In this document: positions 28,841 to 31,071 of the stretch, in pieces
Layout: each line of letters starts with the position of its first letter
How positions within the stretch are numbered: position 1 is the stretch's first letter
Source: Chara braunii
Taxonomy: Eukaryota > Streptophyta > Charophyceae > Charales > Characeae
Reading direction: 5' to 3'
NCBI GenBank assembly: GCA_003427395.1
Contig: BFEA01000014.1
Location: 3,075,247 to 3,106,317 of the forward strand
DNA: 31,071 nt
Translations under genes and position numbers: made by a program
Notes under the pieces: generated by a model
What the model was told of the DNA's origin: nothing
Database searches by the model: none
Seen by the model: only the letters and a program-made list of their open reading frames with translations

Positions 28841-29490
28841 GGAATGTCGGATAGTAGGGGGGAAAGAAGGGCAGATAATACGGGGGTAGAAAGGGGTAGA
28901 AAGGGCATTGATTGGGGGCAGGGGGGAGGAGGGAGAGACGGCAACACTTTTCCACAGTTAGTGCAGGGATGACTCACTCTCGACTTTTTCGAGAGTGGAG
29001 GCTCAGAGTGGGCCCGGTGCGCTACCTCCGGCGCTACGGCGCTCGGACCTAGCGTACGCTGACCGGAAACGGCAGCGAGCTTAGTCGAATCGACTACCAA
29101 CACGATAGCGCCTCGATGTGGCATGGAAATGCATAGCGCCGCCTTGTCGACGCGACATAGCCATGATGCTGTGCCACCTCCTGCTGTGAGCTCCGGGTAC
29201 GTCCACTGTTGTACTGATGATATCACTAGCTACTACCATAAGTCTGAGCCTTCCTTTGTCAGGTAATATTGTACTGGAATCGTGAATAGGGATGATAAGA
29301 GCAACCTGGAAATTGACAAAGCTCTGTCCACTCAATTGTCTCCCTTTGTCTCTGACTTCTGGTATAGGGCCTATATTGGATATTTTAGTGATTAAGATTC
29401 TTTGAGTAGACGAGCGATAGATAGCCTTTCTAAGATACCCGGAAGTTTTGGATGCAGAAATACGGGTAGGTACTTAACCTAGTCGTAACA
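28841..29490. other. Gene-free spacer and LINE 5' leader
   Basis: No gene is recognised. A perfect 9-bp hairpin (CACTCTCGA, 5-base loop, TCGAGAGTG) lies at 28975-28997. The last 100-200 bases before 29491 are likely the 5' untranslated region of the LINE whose ORF1 starts there. Confidence 0.45.
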
Positions 29491-30849
29491 ATGACGGAAG
29501 TGGTGATGGATCGTGAGGCTCGCTCCCCACCAGCGGCGCCGGCAGAGACAGAGGAGGACAACGAAAGACTTCGGGAACTCGCGAGACGCTGCTATGAAGA
29601 TGGAATTATGCCAGCAAGTATTGATCCGGGGGAAATGAGTGGAGAGGGCAGAGAAGTCCGCTTTAAGGTGAATAGACACATTGATCAAGTAAAAATTACT
29701 TGGCTGAAGGAACACACGGTTACTATTATTTTTCGTGAGGGTGCCAGATTCTTGTCTAGGAAAGTTAAGGAAGACATCATGAGAGCGTTTGAAGATGAGA
29801 GGGTTGCTGACGGCTCACTGAGGGTTGCTGACGGCTCACTCGATTCGGCCAACTTCAGAAGAGGGAGAGTCAAAGTGGAAAGCCCCAATGTAGTATCGTA
29901 TGTGGCAAAAAGTGAGGCAGTTGCCAACTGGATGATCCTCAAAGGGCGTGACGAGATTACGATCGGCTCAACCCAGTATGTCTTCGAATTCAAACCGTGG
30001 CTTACCAAAGCTCAGCTCAGGGCACAAAGGCAAGAAGAGGACAAATCGACCTTTTGGGTCGTAGTTCCACTGGATGCCTTCTTTTATTTAGAGGCACAAG
30101 TGGCTCAAGCAATCGGACCGGTCATCAGAGTCCACCCTGCGGAACAAGATAGGCTGAAGCCGGCGATTATCAACATCAAGTTTGAGATCGATCCGGCTGC
30201 GAGGGCCAATATGAGAGATAAGATATGGGTAGATACTTGTGAGGGGGATGCCCTGGAGGTCAAGTTAGCCTCCGCAGAAACGCCAAGGTGCAGGAGATGT
30301 AGAGCTTTCTTCCACACTGAAGCTGAATGTAGACGCAATCGTCAGCAGAACCAAGGTGCCACAGCACACCAAGGCCAGTCTGAGGCGACGAGTCGGCCGC
30401 AGTATCAAGGAATCCTCCGCCCTGTGGGCAGTCAAGGCGCGAATCCGTATGGAGCAGCGGTACAAGGAGGAGGAACTTCAGTATCCTTCGGAGTTGGTCT
30501 CAATCAAGGTGGCGAAGGAGTTGGGACGAGCGGGAGAGAAGCTTCACAAGGACGACAACAGATTCCTACAGGTGGCACTTAGATGCCTGGTCCCAATCCG
30601 GTTCAAGGTTCGGGCCCAGGGGGAAGCTCCCTGCACAATAACCCGATTTTTGCTCCAGGGTTGCAGGCATATCCTAGTGGGTTATTCTCGATGGCAAGGG
30701 ATCCAGCGATGAATATGGGCATGCATCCTTGGATGTTATACCCATCTCTTCAACAGCAGATGACTTCAGCCTTTGTTCCATTTAGCGATCACGACATGCA
30801 GCATGGACATCAACAGACAGCAGGCACGACGACCCCGACTCAGAGGCTA
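29491..30849 (+). pseudogene. LINE ORF1, second copy, nearly intact but interrupted
   Basis: This is a relative of the ORF1 at 6323 and far better preserved. From ATG 29491 the frame is open for 363 codons. An N-terminal RRM-like (DUF4283-like) domain spans about residues 20-170. A zinc knuckle CX2CX4HX4C, with Cys 267, Cys 270, His 275 and Cys 280, is intact. A Gly/Gln-rich tail follows. A TAG at 30580-30582 stops it, but the same frame stays open and typical (Met/Pro/Gln-rich) to about 30849. There it runs into a CpG-rich block of a different kind. A 21-bp tandem duplication (29800-29841) adds seven residues after the N-terminal domain. No ORF2 is seen before the window ends. Confidence 0.8.
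29800..29841. repeat. 21-bp in-frame tandem duplication in LINE ORF1
   Basis: AGGGTTGCTGACGGCTCACT plus G/C occurs at 29800-29820 and 29821-29841. It encodes RVADGSL twice; the related ORF1 at 6323 has no duplication at this place. Confidence 0.95.
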
Positions 30850-31071
30850 TGTAACCGGTTGAACGCCGTGAACGCGCGTTCACGTTCAAACGCGCGCGTT
30901 CAATCCCCCGTGCCCCGCGTTCAATCGCGTTTAAACGTGCTGCACACGCGCGCGCGAAAAAATTGAACGCGGTCCCGTGGGGCGTGCGCGCGTGACTGGG
31001 GCTGCGGGTTGGTGGTCCGAGTTCAACAAACCGCCAAAGTGCGAAAACCGCCCCCCGGGACCACCACATAC
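30850..31071. other. CpG-rich, palindromic block; possible DNA-transposon end
   Basis: Base composition changes abruptly: CGCG words abound and (T)TGAACGC/GCGTTCAA occurs at least five times in both orientations. GTGAACGCGCGTTCAC (30868-30883) is a perfect 16-base palindrome. TGGTGGTCC (31010-31018) and GGACCACCA (31058-31066) are inverted copies. It interrupts the LINE ORF1. I read it as the end of another mobile element, but no transposase is inside the window. Confidence 0.45.

Noticed and set aside
28975-28997. Perfect 9-bp hairpin as a transcription terminator
   Set aside because: There is no upstream gene on either strand and the setting is eukaryotic, where such terminators are not expected.
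28666-29226. 186-codon minus-strand frame with a CTNCGKVL motif
   Set aside because: The Cys-x2-Cys-Gly-Lys looks zinc-finger-like, but no second ligand pair follows, and the rest is low complexity and palindromic repeat.

Overview
The window looks like repeat-dominated nuclear DNA of a plant-lineage eukaryote. My best guess is a streptophyte green alga of the Chara type, which is an inference. The grounds are two plant-type L1 LINE copies, a decayed Gypsy gag, a fragment of plant mitochondrial tatC (mttB) next to a mitochondrial-type tRNA-Ser, long homopolymers, abundant microsatellites, and nothing resembling an operon. Only one open reading frame looks like an intact host gene.

Layout: 1-1700 is microsatellite and AT-rich sequence. 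1899-3949 (minus strand) is a broken Gypsy-type gag ending in a zinc knuckle. 4760-5536 is a 3' fragment of a LINE ORF2. 6323-12661 is a nearly full-length but heavily mutated LINE: ORF1, then ORF2 with endonuclease, reverse transcriptase and C-terminal zinc-binding domains. 12660-18500 has no recognisable gene; it holds a diverged pair of ~370-bp direct repeats and an exact 58-bp tandem duplication. 18500-21120 is a cluster of repeat arrays rich in the word CGTAC, with a small mitochondrial insertion (tRNA-Ser(UGA) plus tatC N-terminus) between two of them. 21340-24060 is more minisatellites, MITE copies and foldback repeats. 24275-25720 (minus strand) is an intronless ApbE-family FAD:protein FMN transferase gene with a GA-rich leader. 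25800-28450 is microsatellites, a tRNA-like SINE head and a 154-bp MITE that is almost a perfect hairpin. 28460-28840 is a set of inverted repeats between TA runs that carries a hammerhead-ribozyme-like core on the minus strand. 29491-30849 is a second, better preserved LINE ORF1, which stops at a CpG-rich, palindrome-rich block running to the window edge.

The genes do not form a pathway. The retroelements are mutually nested and decayed. The apbE gene stands alone and keeps one open frame, unlike everything around it, so it is probably under selection. The most notable items are the hammerhead-like core, the intronless apbE with an enlarged insert and a duplicated 3' end, and the two linked families of small hairpin elements.
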